From Porphyromonadaceae bacterium (GTDB lineage: Bacteria > Bacteroidota > Bacteroidia > Bacteroidales > Dysgonomonadaceae): a stretch of 8,800 nucleotides of DNA. The stretch spans positions 1-8,800 of the forward strand of contig DPAC01000130.1 in assembly GCA_003517675.1 (NCBI GenBank). The letters are read 5' to 3'. Every line of letters begins with the position of its first letter. The stretch's first letter is position 1. This document shows positions 1 to 5,447 of this stretch, one piece after another. A program made the translations under genes and the position numbers. The notes beneath the pieces were generated by a model that was not told where the DNA came from, made no database searches, and worked only from the letters and a program-made list of their open reading frames with translations.

Positions 1-420
1 AAGATGATATGGCAGTTCGGCGAACTGGGATATGATCTCTCTATCAATGAGAACGGAAGAACCGGCAGAAAACCAATCAAATGGGATTACCTGACAGTAC
101 CGGAACGCAGGGAGTTATACGACACCTACGCAGCACTGATCAACCTTCGGATGGAGCATGAAGAGCTCTTCAATGCAACATCCACCCTTAGCTGGAACAA
201 TGGTCGCTACCTCACCCTCTCTTCCTCCGAAAATGCAAAAAATATAGTGGTGATCGGCAACTTTACAGACAAAACCACCGGTGGTGAGGTCAACTTCCCC
301 CAAACGGGTGTCTGGTATAACTATCTGGAGAACGGCACAACGATCTATGTGCCTTCAACCACAATGAATGTAGAGCTGCCACCTTACAGTTTCAAGATCT
401 ATACCACTTTTGAACCATAA
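1..420 (+). CDS. GH13 alpha-amylase, C-terminal fragment (5' end outside window)
   Basis: The frame is open from the first base and ends at TAA 418-420, giving 139 residues, so the start codon and catalytic core lie upstream of the window. The first residues (IWQFGELGYD), followed by NGRTGRKPIKWDY and then ERRELYDTYAALINLR, match the last part of the GH13 barrel in Bacteroidota alpha-amylases, where the WQFGE..YD segment lies shortly after the transition-state aspartate. The last 80 or so residues form a beta-rich domain C ending in a PPYSFKIY strand. I see no type IX secretion tail or carbohydrate-binding module after domain C. The enzyme should hydrolyse alpha-1,4-glucan; the substrate and location cannot be judged without the N-terminus. 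It points toward the flavodoxin gene but is separated from it by a terminator. Family call is firm, subfamily unknown. Confidence 0.85.
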   Translation, partial: KMIWQFGELGYDLSINENGRTGRKPIKWDYLTVPERRELYDTYAALINLRMEHEELFNATSTLSWNNGRYLTLSSSENAKNIVVIGNFTDKTTGGEVNFPQTGVWYNYLENGTTIYVPSTTMNVELPPYSFKIYTTFEP

Positions 421-456
421 CCCCACAACTATTCCGATCTATCACTATTGAGAAGA

Positions 457-492
457 GGGGAGTATCGGGCTGAATACTCCCCCCTTTTTTTT
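457..492 (+). terminator. Intrinsic terminator after the partial alpha-amylase
   Basis: A perfect 9-bp stem (GGGGAGTAT at 457-465 pairing with ATACTCCCC at 474-482) encloses an 8-nt loop. Two more C residues follow, then eight T residues at 485-492. It begins 36 bp after the amylase stop and should insulate the downstream flavodoxin from read-through. Confidence 0.9.
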
Positions 493-503
493 CGGAGAAA
501 AAG

Positions 504-533
504 CGGAAAGGATAAACATAATCGATCTTTCCG
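504..533 (+). repeat. 7-bp inverted repeat upstream of the flavodoxin gene
   Basis: CGGAAAG at 504-510 and CTTTCCG at 527-533 are perfect inverted repeats separated by 16 bp. They lie 38 bp before the flavodoxin start in a region with no other recognised signal. This could be a regulator site or a weak mRNA hairpin; no function is shown. Confidence 0.35.
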
Positions 534-571
534 GCGTTTAGAGTGGTAATCACAGTAACGACAACAACAAA

Positions 572-1078
572 ATGAAATCGATCGCAATTATTTACGGTTC
601 CAGCACCGAAAACACCAAGAGAGCCGCGGAGAAGATCGCGGAAAAGATGGCCGACTACACCCCCACCCTGGTCGATATCTACGACGGCGATGAACAACCT
701 TTCCTCGCACACGATGTGCTGATCATGGGTGTATCCACGTGGGGGGTTCAGGATCTGCAGGACGACTGGAACGATTTCTATCCCAAGCTGGAGAAGCTGG
801 ACCTCACCGGTAAGACCGTTGCCATCTTCGGCATGGGTGATGCCTCCATCTACCCCAGCTCATTTGTCGATGCCATCGGCATCCTCTATGAGATCGTGAA
901 AGAAAGAGGAGCTATGGTCGTGGGACAGGTATCACCCGAGGGGTATGATTTTGAATATTCCCGTGCGCTGGTGGATGATCTGTTCGTGGGCCTGCCGCTC
1001 GACGATGACTCCGAGCCGGAGCTGACCGATGAACGCATCGCCGCGTGGGTGGAGCAACTGAAACCCTACCTGCAGTAA
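572..1078 (+). CDS. fldA: Flavodoxin, long-chain type
   Basis: A 168-residue cytosolic FMN-binding electron carrier, the usual length for long-chain flavodoxins. The phosphate-binding loop is at residues 9-15 (GSSTENT), with Glu where many members have Gly. The first flavin-stacking loop is STWGVQDLQDDW (about 55-66, with Trp57), and the second is GMGDASIYPSSFVDAIGILYE (about 87-107, with Tyr94). The C-terminal helix carries the typical TDERIAAWVEQLKP ending. It likely swaps with ferredoxin as a low-potential donor, for example to oxidoreductases or radical SAM enzymes; the partner cannot be read here. The ATG at 572 is chosen because MKSIAIIYGS starts the first beta strand directly. The preceding bases are A-rich (ACAACAACAAA) with no Shine-Dalgarno motif. 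Strong terminators on both sides imply a monocistronic unit. I found no convincing TAnnTTTG box upstream. Confidence 0.95.
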   Translation: MKSIAIIYGSSTENTKRAAEKIAEKMADYTPTLVDIYDGDEQPFLAHDVLIMGVSTWGVQDLQDDWNDFYPKLEKLDLTGKTVAIFGMGDASIYPSSFVDAIGILYEIVKERGAMVVGQVSPEGYDFEYSRALVDDLFVGLPLDDDSEPELTDERIAAWVEQLKPYLQ

Positions 1079-1086
1079 ACAGCATA

Positions 1087-1117
1087 AAAGACCCGGACAG
1101 ATGTTGCCCGGGTTTTT
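1087..1117. terminator. Bidirectional terminator between convergent flavodoxin and amylase genes
   Basis: ACCCGG (1091-1096) pairs with CCGGGT (1108-1113) around an 11-nt loop. The A-rich left flank (AAAAG) and the T run on the right (1113-1117) extend the pairing and supply a U tract on the plus strand. On the minus strand the same element gives an rC/G stem followed by TCTTTT. It starts 9 bp after the flavodoxin stop and lies 46 bp beyond the stop of the convergent amylase gene, so it can serve both. Confidence 0.8.
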
Positions 1118-1145
1118 CATGATTTGTGCAGAGGTCAACAGCAGC

Positions 1146-1171
1146 CCCATTACTTGTACCCATTACTTGTA
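1146..1171. repeat. Perfect 13-bp tandem duplication across the amylase stop codon
   Basis: CCCATTACTTGTA occurs at 1146-1158 and again, immediately adjacent, at 1159-1171. On the minus strand the inner copy holds the last codons and TAA stop of the amylase lipoprotein, and the outer copy lies just past the stop. The protein is unchanged because the stop is in the first copy read. Confidence 0.9.
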
Positions 1172-2536
1172 ATAGATCCTGTACTCCCACGGCTTGAGCT
1201 GCATGGTTTCGGCAGACTCTGCCTCCTCTCCATCAGGAAAGAGACGGTAACCGTCGCCCGGCACAGGTTGTTCGAAGGTTACTCCAACATTCTCATGGCT
1301 GAAGTTGAACAAAGCAACTACCTCACTGCCTTCATTCACCCGGCGGAATGACCATACCGATTCAGGCCGGTCGTTCGCAATCTCGCTCATCTCGCCGCTG
1401 CGGCCGGGTGCCAGCAACGCCTTCTGTTCCTGCTTGAAGCGATTCAGATCGCGGTAGAAAGAGCCGAAATCATCCGGGTCGCTCCAATCAATCTCATCTT
1501 TTTCAAAGAAAGCAAGCCTCCGGTCGAAGCCAACCTCCTGGCCGCTGTAGATCAGCGGCATACCCGGCAGCAGGTAGGTGAGCACGGCAAAGGTGCGTGC
1601 CGCCTCTCCCATCCGTTCAAACTCGGTACCGTTCCAGGAGTTCTCATCATGATTGGAGGTGAAGAACATCGGAATGGCATGCGGCGCAAAACGATGGTTC
1701 ATTCTTTGCAGGGATGCCCGGAGTGAATCCACATTTTCCTTCCCCTGTGCCACCCTGTTCATCTTGTGATGAAAATCCCAGGCATAGAAGGCATCGAACA
1801 GCGACTCGTTCAGCTCCGGCTTCTCCGCCTCGGCAAGGAGAAAGATATCCGGGTTCAAGGCAGTCAGGGAGTCTTTGGCTGCGCTCCAGAAATCGGTCGG
1901 TATCTCACCGGCAACGTCACAACGAAAGCCGTCGATGCCGGTTTCACGCACCCAGAAGAGCATTGAGGCAATCATTGCCTCACGCATCTCCGGCTTGCTG
2001 TAATCGAGCTGGGCGATATCGGTCCAGTCGTACATCACCTTCAGCTCGCCCAGGCTGTCCCGCACGTACCAGTCGGGATGAGCCTCCACCCACACGGCAT
2101 CGCGCGAGGTATGGTTGGCCACCCAGTCGAGGATCACCTTCATCCCCAGCCCGTGAGCCTGATCGACCACCGCCCGGAAATCATCCAACGTGCCAAACTC
2201 ACTGTTGACCGCCATGTAATTGCTGATGGAGTAATAACTGCCCAGGGTTCCCTTCCGATCTTTTTCTCCGATCGGCTGAATGGGCATAAACCAGAGGATA
2301 TCAACCCCCAGTTCGCTGAGGCGGGGCAGGTGCTGTGCAAAGGCAGTGAAAGTACCTTCCGGGGTGTACTGTCGCGTATTGACCTCATAGAGCACCGCAT
2401 CATAGACCCATTCGGGCCGGACATTTCTTTCCGCAGTTGCCGGTTCTGCTTCTCTGTTTTTGTTCCCGCACGACAGCAACAGGGTGACGAGCAGGGAGTA
2501 GAGTAGAATTTTCTTCATATCTTTTGGATTGTTCAT
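1163..2536 (-). CDS. GH13 alpha-amylase-family lipoprotein
   Basis: A complete 457-residue GH13 glycoside hydrolase. From the ATG at 2536, the N-terminus is a lipoprotein signal with hydrophobic core LLYSLLVTLLL and lipobox LLSC, giving lipidated Cys23. The four GH13 motifs are present: DWVANH (137-142), GFRCD with nucleophile Asp207, LLAEAE with acid/base Glu236, and TSNHDE with transition-state Asp297. PLIYSGQEVGF follows, then a beta-rich domain C ending WEYRIYYK. It should hydrolyse alpha-1,4-glucosidic bonds in starch or maltodextrins from the periplasm or the outer membrane, much as SusG does. The start overlaps the transporter stop as ATGA (2536-2533), implying translational coupling. 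An ATG at 2518 (MKKILLYS) is an equally tidy signal-peptide start with lipidated Cys17. A longer open frame to 2617 runs into the transporter gene and is rejected. Confidence 0.93.
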   Translation of the reverse strand: MNNPKDMKKILLYSLLVTLLLSCGNKNREAEPATAERNVRPEWVYDAVLYEVNTRQYTPEGTFTAFAQHLPRLSELGVDILWFMPIQPIGEKDRKGTLGSYYSISNYMAVNSEFGTLDDFRAVVDQAHGLGMKVILDWVANHTSRDAVWVEAHPDWYVRDSLGELKVMYDWTDIAQLDYSKPEMREAMIASMLFWVRETGIDGFRCDVAGEIPTDFWSAAKDSLTALNPDIFLLAEAEKPELNESLFDAFYAWDFHHKMNRVAQGKENVDSLRASLQRMNHRFAPHAIPMFFTSNHDENSWNGTEFERMGEAARTFAVLTYLLPGMPLIYSGQEVGFDRRLAFFEKDEIDWSDPDDFGSFYRDLNRFKQEQKALLAPGRSGEMSEIANDRPESVWSFRRVNEGSEVVALFNFSHENVGVTFEQPVPGDGYRLFPDGEEAESAETMQLKPWEYRIYYK

Positions 2537-4068
2537 TTGTTCTTTTTCTGCAGTTTGTAAACATCGTCTCTGTCCTGTACCAGGAAGACGCTCAGGGCGC
2601 CCAGGATCAGCGAGCAACCGGCAAGCACCAGGGTGAGGATCACCCGTCCCCCGAACAACTCACTGGTGATGTAGCCCAGGATACTGGCAGCCAGGATCTG
2701 TGGAATGACGATGAAGAAGTTGAAGATCCCCATGTAGGTGCCCATCCTATCTGCCGGCAGCGATCCGGTAAGAATGGCATAAGGCATGGAGAGGATGCTC
2801 CCCCAGGCAAAGCCGACACCCACCATGGGGAGGAGCAGCAACTGCGGCTCGCGGATGAAGAAGAGCGAGATAAATGCTACGCCCCCGAGCGAGAGCGCGA
2901 TGGCATGAGTTGCCTTGCGTCCAATCTGTCTTGCCAGTGCAGGCAACAGGAAAGCACTGATGGCTGAGACCGCATTGTAAACGGCGAAGAGCACCCCTAC
3001 CCAGTTGGCACCCTGGTTGTAAAGCGCACTGCTGGAGTCGGTGGTACCGTACACATGCTGTGTGATGGCGGGAGTGGTATAGATCCACATGGCGTAAAAG
3101 GCAAGCCAGGAAAAGAACTGCACCACTGCCAGCTGCCCCATGGTTTTGGGCATATGAAGCAGGTCGTTCATAATCGCCACCATCCCATTTGCCTTGGATG
3201 TGTTTTTGGTCATCACGCCGGAGAGCAGCAGGATGATGCCAAAAACCAGCAACAACCCTCCCACAATATAAAGCTGTCCGTTTTGTTCCCCGAGAGAGGA
3301 TATATAGATCAACAACGTGGCAGCAGCTCCCACCAGTGTCCATATGAGACCGTTGCGCAGAAACTGACCGGAGGTGATCGCTACTTTTGGAACGTTTTTT
3401 ACCCCACTCATCTTTTCTTTCTCCTTCTCAAAGGCAGCCAGCTCTTCGGGCGAATACTCCTTTGAGGTGAGCACCGTGTAGAGCACCGAAAGAAAGAGCA
3501 CCACACCACCAATATAGAAAGAGAGCTTCACCGACAGCGGGATCACCCCCTCCTCTGCCGTGTTGGGCACACCGAACCAGTTGGTAAGTATATAAGGGAG
3601 TGCCGAGGCCACCACCGCACCGGTACCGATAAAGAAGCTTTGCATGGCAAAGCCCATTGTCCGCTGTTCCGAAGGAAGATTGTCACCTACAAATGCCCTG
3701 AAAGGCTCCATGGAGATGTTGATGGAGGCATCCATAATCCAAAGCATGCCGGCAGCGATCCACAAAGAGGGGGAATTCGGCATAAAGAACAGGGCCAGGG
3801 TGGTTAAGAAGGCTCCCACCATGAAATAGGGCCGGCGGCGCCCGAAGCGGTTCCAGGTGCTATCGCTCAGGTGTCCAATGATCGGTTGAATGATCAGGCC
3901 GGTGATGGGTGCAGCAACCCAGAGGATGGGGATATCCTCCACCCGTGCACCCAGGGTCTCAAAAATACGGCTTACATTGGCATTCTGGAGGGCAAAACCA
4001 AACTGAATACCCAGAAACCCGAAACTCATGTTCCAGATCTCCCAAAAGGAAAGGTGTCTCTTCTTCAT
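2533..4068 (-). CDS. MFS sugar transporter, SLC45/GPH-like (probable maltose or maltodextrin importer)
   Basis: A 511-residue polytopic inner-membrane protein with about twelve hydrophobic segments. A charged cytosolic loop (about residues 204-238, rich in Glu and Lys) separates the two halves. The loop after the second membrane segment reads GHLSDSTWNRFGRRRPY (about 65-81), the GxLSD...R.GRRRP signature of SLC45 and related sugar:cation symporters. The second half has the matching ARQIGRKATH motif. Proteins of this type sit in alpha-glucan clusters of Bacteroidota and import maltose or maltodextrin, probably with protons or sodium. The substrate is inferred from the overlapping amylase gene and the LacI regulator rather than from residues. 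The start MKKRHLSFWEIW fits the family N-terminus, and the upstream 150 bp carries a promoter and operator candidate. Confidence 0.9.
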   Translation of the reverse strand: MKKRHLSFWEIWNMSFGFLGIQFGFALQNANVSRIFETLGARVEDIPILWVAAPITGLIIQPIIGHLSDSTWNRFGRRRPYFMVGAFLTTLALFFMPNSPSLWIAAGMLWIMDASINISMEPFRAFVGDNLPSEQRTMGFAMQSFFIGTGAVVASALPYILTNWFGVPNTAEEGVIPLSVKLSFYIGGVVLFLSVLYTVLTSKEYSPEELAAFEKEKEKMSGVKNVPKVAITSGQFLRNGLIWTLVGAAATLLIYISSLGEQNGQLYIVGGLLLVFGIILLLSGVMTKNTSKANGMVAIMNDLLHMPKTMGQLAVVQFFSWLAFYAMWIYTTPAITQHVYGTTDSSSALYNQGANWVGVLFAVYNAVSAISAFLLPALARQIGRKATHAIALSLGGVAFISLFFIREPQLLLLPMVGVGFAWGSILSMPYAILTGSLPADRMGTYMGIFNFFIVIPQILAASILGYITSELFGGRVILTLVLAGCSLILGALSVFLVQDRDDVYKLQKKNK

Positions 4069-4116
4069 GTGGATGATGCGTTTTGATCTCAGTTAATTGA
4101 AGCGTTGAAAAGATTC

Positions 4117-4124
4117 AAACGTTT
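4117..4124. promoter_or_regulatory. Candidate LacI-family operator upstream of the MFS gene
   Basis: AAACGTTT is a perfect 8-bp palindrome with the central CG typical of LacI-family operators. It lies about 10 bp downstream of the predicted -7 box of the MFS promoter, around the expected transcription start, which suits repression. A second inverted repeat, TTGAA-AAGA-TTCAA (4105-4118), overlaps its left edge. Related 11-bp sites occur near 5284-5294 and 5398-5408. The assignment to the adjacent LacI protein is inferred from position and symmetry. Confidence 0.5.
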
Positions 4125-4134
4125 ATGGAATAAA

Positions 4135-4142
4135 CAAATATA
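4135..4142 (-). promoter_or_regulatory. Predicted Bacteroidota -7 promoter box for the MFS-amylase operon
   Basis: Read on the minus strand, these bases are TATATTTG, an exact match to TAnnTTTG, the -7 consensus of the Bacteroidota primary sigma factor. The box lies 66 bp upstream of the MFS start codon. I see no clear -33 TTTG at the usual spacing, so a weak or activator-dependent promoter is possible. Confidence 0.5.
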
Positions 4143-4218
4143 GAGTCTATTCCCGGCCGGAGTGTCTTCCTCAGCCGCGAACATCCTTATTTTTTGTGCA
4201 ATCGTGTGCATGAGGGAG

Positions 4219-5226
4219 TTACCGTGTCGACCTCCGCACCACCAGGTCCGACTTGATCAGACGGCTCACCACTCCCTGCTTGGTCTCTTTACCCTCAATG
4301 CGGTTGATCAGCAGCCGGGCGGCGGTAAAGCCCATCTCAAAGCCATGTTGGTCGACACTCGTCAGGGGGGGATCGGTCACCTCGGTGAGGTAGCTGTTGG
4401 TGAAACCACACACCGAGATGTCATCCGGGATGCGATAGCCAACAGCTTTGACAATCTGAATACAGGATGATGCTACCTCATCATTGATACAAAAGAAGGC
4501 ATCCGGCACCGGTTGCAGTTTCAGCATCTCAGGCACTACGATGCGCGCCAGCTCCACCGTATCGCAGATCCTGCTCATCTGATCCTCCACCGGCAGTCTG
4601 TATTTGCGCAGTGCATCTTCATATCCCATCCGACGGTTGTTGGCAATGGGCAAGATGGGGGTGGCCCCCAGGAAAGCTATCCGCCGGCATCCTGTTTGAA
4701 TCAGATGCTCCACCGCATGATAAGCACCGGCATAGTCATCGACCACCACCTTGTCGGTGTTGATACCGGTGCAAATGCGATCGAAGAAAACCAGATGAAC
4801 ATCGTTATCAATGATCTCCTGAAAATGATCAAATTTTTTCGTTGTCTTCGACTGAGAGGCTAAAATACCGCATACACGTGCATCGAGCAGCGTCTCCACA
4901 CTTCGCACCTCACGTTCGTAATCCTCGTTTGATTGACAGAAGAGCACATTGTAGCCGTTATTCTCCGCCTCCTGCTGGATAGCCGACAACACGGTGGAAA
5001 AGAAATAGTGTACGATCTGCGGTACGATCACCCCGATGGTGTTGTTCCTGTTGGTGCGCAACTGCATGGCCAGGGTGTTGGGCTTGTACCTGTGTTCCGC
5101 AGCATAGCGCTGCACCAACCTGCGTGTCTCCTCACTGATGGCGGGATGATTCTTCATGGCCCGTGACACGGTGGATGGTGACAAGTTGAGTGCTTTTGCA
5201 ATATCCTTTAAGGTGATCTGTCCCAT
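4219..5226 (-). CDS. LacI-family transcriptional regulator of the alpha-glucan cluster
   Basis: A 335-residue LacI/GalR-family repressor of normal length. Residues 4-24 (TLKDIAKALNLSPSTVSRAMK) form the helix-turn-helix with the diagnostic TVSRA recognition helix. A hinge helix follows around 47-58 (YKPNTLAMQLRT), then a periplasmic-binding-protein-like effector domain starting NTIGVIVP. The effector domain shows typical elements such as GCRRIAFLG, PDAFFCINDEVA and PDDISVCGF, and ends DLVVRRSTR. It should bind a sugar and release an operator, probably upstream of the transporter-amylase pair it precedes on the same strand. The ATG at 5226 is preferred because MGQITLKDIA is the canonical family start; a GTG 33 bp upstream would add 11 unneeded residues. 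I see no intrinsic terminator between this gene and the MFS gene, so read-through is possible. Confidence 0.93.
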   Translation of the reverse strand: MGQITLKDIAKALNLSPSTVSRAMKNHPAISEETRRLVQRYAAEHRYKPNTLAMQLRTNRNNTIGVIVPQIVHYFFSTVLSAIQQEAENNGYNVLFCQSNEDYEREVRSVETLLDARVCGILASQSKTTKKFDHFQEIIDNDVHLVFFDRICTGINTDKVVVDDYAGAYHAVEHLIQTGCRRIAFLGATPILPIANNRRMGYEDALRKYRLPVEDQMSRICDTVELARIVVPEMLKLQPVPDAFFCINDEVASSCIQIVKAVGYRIPDDISVCGFTNSYLTEVTDPPLTSVDQHGFEMGFTAARLLINRIEGKETKQGVVSRLIKSDLVVRRSTR

Positions 5227-5235
5227 ATATATATG
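5224..5235. repeat. 12-bp palindrome over the lacI start codon
   Basis: CATATATATATG is self-complementary, and its right-to-left reading supplies the regulator's ATG at 5226. It could influence translation initiation or simply be an AT run; no function is demonstrated. Confidence 0.3.
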
Positions 5236-5255
5236 AATCCCCTGATTGATTGCGG

Positions 5256-5265
5256 TCACATGTGA
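5256..5265. promoter_or_regulatory. Perfect 10-bp palindrome in the lacI leader (TCACATGTGA)
   Basis: TCACATGTGA is exactly self-complementary and lies 30 bp before the chosen regulator start, inside its predicted untranslated leader. Perfect palindromes of this length suit a dimeric regulator. The bound protein is unknown; autoregulation is one option. Confidence 0.35.
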
Positions 5266-5272
5266 ATCTCCG

Positions 5273-5282
5273 CTGCCGGCAG
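5273..5282. promoter_or_regulatory. Perfect 10-bp palindrome in the lacI leader (CTGCCGGCAG)
   Basis: CTGCCGGCAG is exactly self-complementary with a central CG and sits 7 bp from the TCACATGTGA palindrome. The central CG resembles LacI-family operator symmetry, but the half-site differs from the AAACGTTT site upstream of the transporter. Confidence 0.35.
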
Positions 5283-5283
5283 A

Positions 5284-5299
5284 TCAAACGGTGAAACCG
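5284..5299. promoter_or_regulatory. Second operator-like site in the lacI leader
   Basis: TCAAACGGTGA (5284-5294) matches the transporter-promoter site TCAAACGTTTA at 9 of 11 positions. It overlaps an inverted repeat, CGGT-GAA-ACCG (5289-5299). It lies about 35 bp downstream of the predicted lacI -7 box, where binding could produce autorepression. This is inferred from resemblance only. Confidence 0.3.
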
Positions 5300-5333
5300 A
5301 AAAGAAAACAGGATGGCAGAGAGACACAGTGTT

Positions 5334-5341
5334 CAAATATA
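5334..5341 (-). promoter_or_regulatory. Predicted -7 promoter box for the LacI regulator
   Basis: The minus strand reads TATATTTG, an exact TAnnTTTG match, inside an AT-repeat tract. It lies 107 bp upstream of the chosen ATG, which predicts a leader of about 100 nt containing the palindromes listed here. A -33 TTTG at standard spacing is not evident. Confidence 0.45.
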
Positions 5342-5397
5342 TATAAAAAAAAGGAAACGAGTTGTACTTCCTGCAAAAAAAGGTACTCTTTTCGTGA

Positions 5398-5408
5398 ATA
5401 AACGTTGG
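5398..5408. promoter_or_regulatory. Operator-like site in the arginine deiminase promoter
   Basis: ATAAACGTTGG matches the minus-strand transporter-promoter site ATAAACGTTTG at 10 of 11 positions. It covers the expected -33 region of the deiminase promoter, so a bound repressor could block RNA polymerase. That the LacI protein binds here is inference. Confidence 0.3.
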
Positions 5409-5434
5409 TAGTTATCGCAATTTGTATATATTTG
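5405..5434 (+). promoter_or_regulatory. Predicted promoter of the arginine deiminase gene
   Basis: TATATTTG at 5427-5434 is an exact TAnnTTTG -7 box. A TTGG at 5405-5408, 18 bp upstream, is a partial match to the -33 TTTG element. The start codon lies only 13 bp beyond the -7 box, so the transcript would have a very short leader or be nearly leaderless. Confidence 0.5.
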
Positions 5435-5447
5435 TTTTAAAAATAGG

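Noticed and set aside
1714..2208. A 164-residue plus-strand open frame antisense to the amylase lipoprotein.
   Set aside because: The translation is low-complexity, rich in Pro, Arg and Ser, and looks like the shadow of a GC-rich coding strand; the opposite strand has all GH13 catalytic motifs.
2519..2617. An upstream extension of the amylase lipoprotein frame, starting at 2617.
   Set aside because: It would overlap the transporter's last 80 or so bases and bury the lipoprotein signal peptide inside the protein. The ATGA start at 2536 or the ATG at 2518 explains the signal properly.
2747..3343. A 198-residue minus-strand open frame inside the transporter gene.
   Set aside because: It is Cys- and His-rich with no recognisable domain and lies in an alternative frame of a well-supported 12-segment transporter.
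4195..4212. A repeated TGTGCA hexamer (TGTGCA-ATCG-TGTGCA) just past the lacI stop.
   Set aside because: It is a short direct repeat with no inverted symmetry across the pair and no promoter or gene boundary that needs it; chance is a sufficient explanation.
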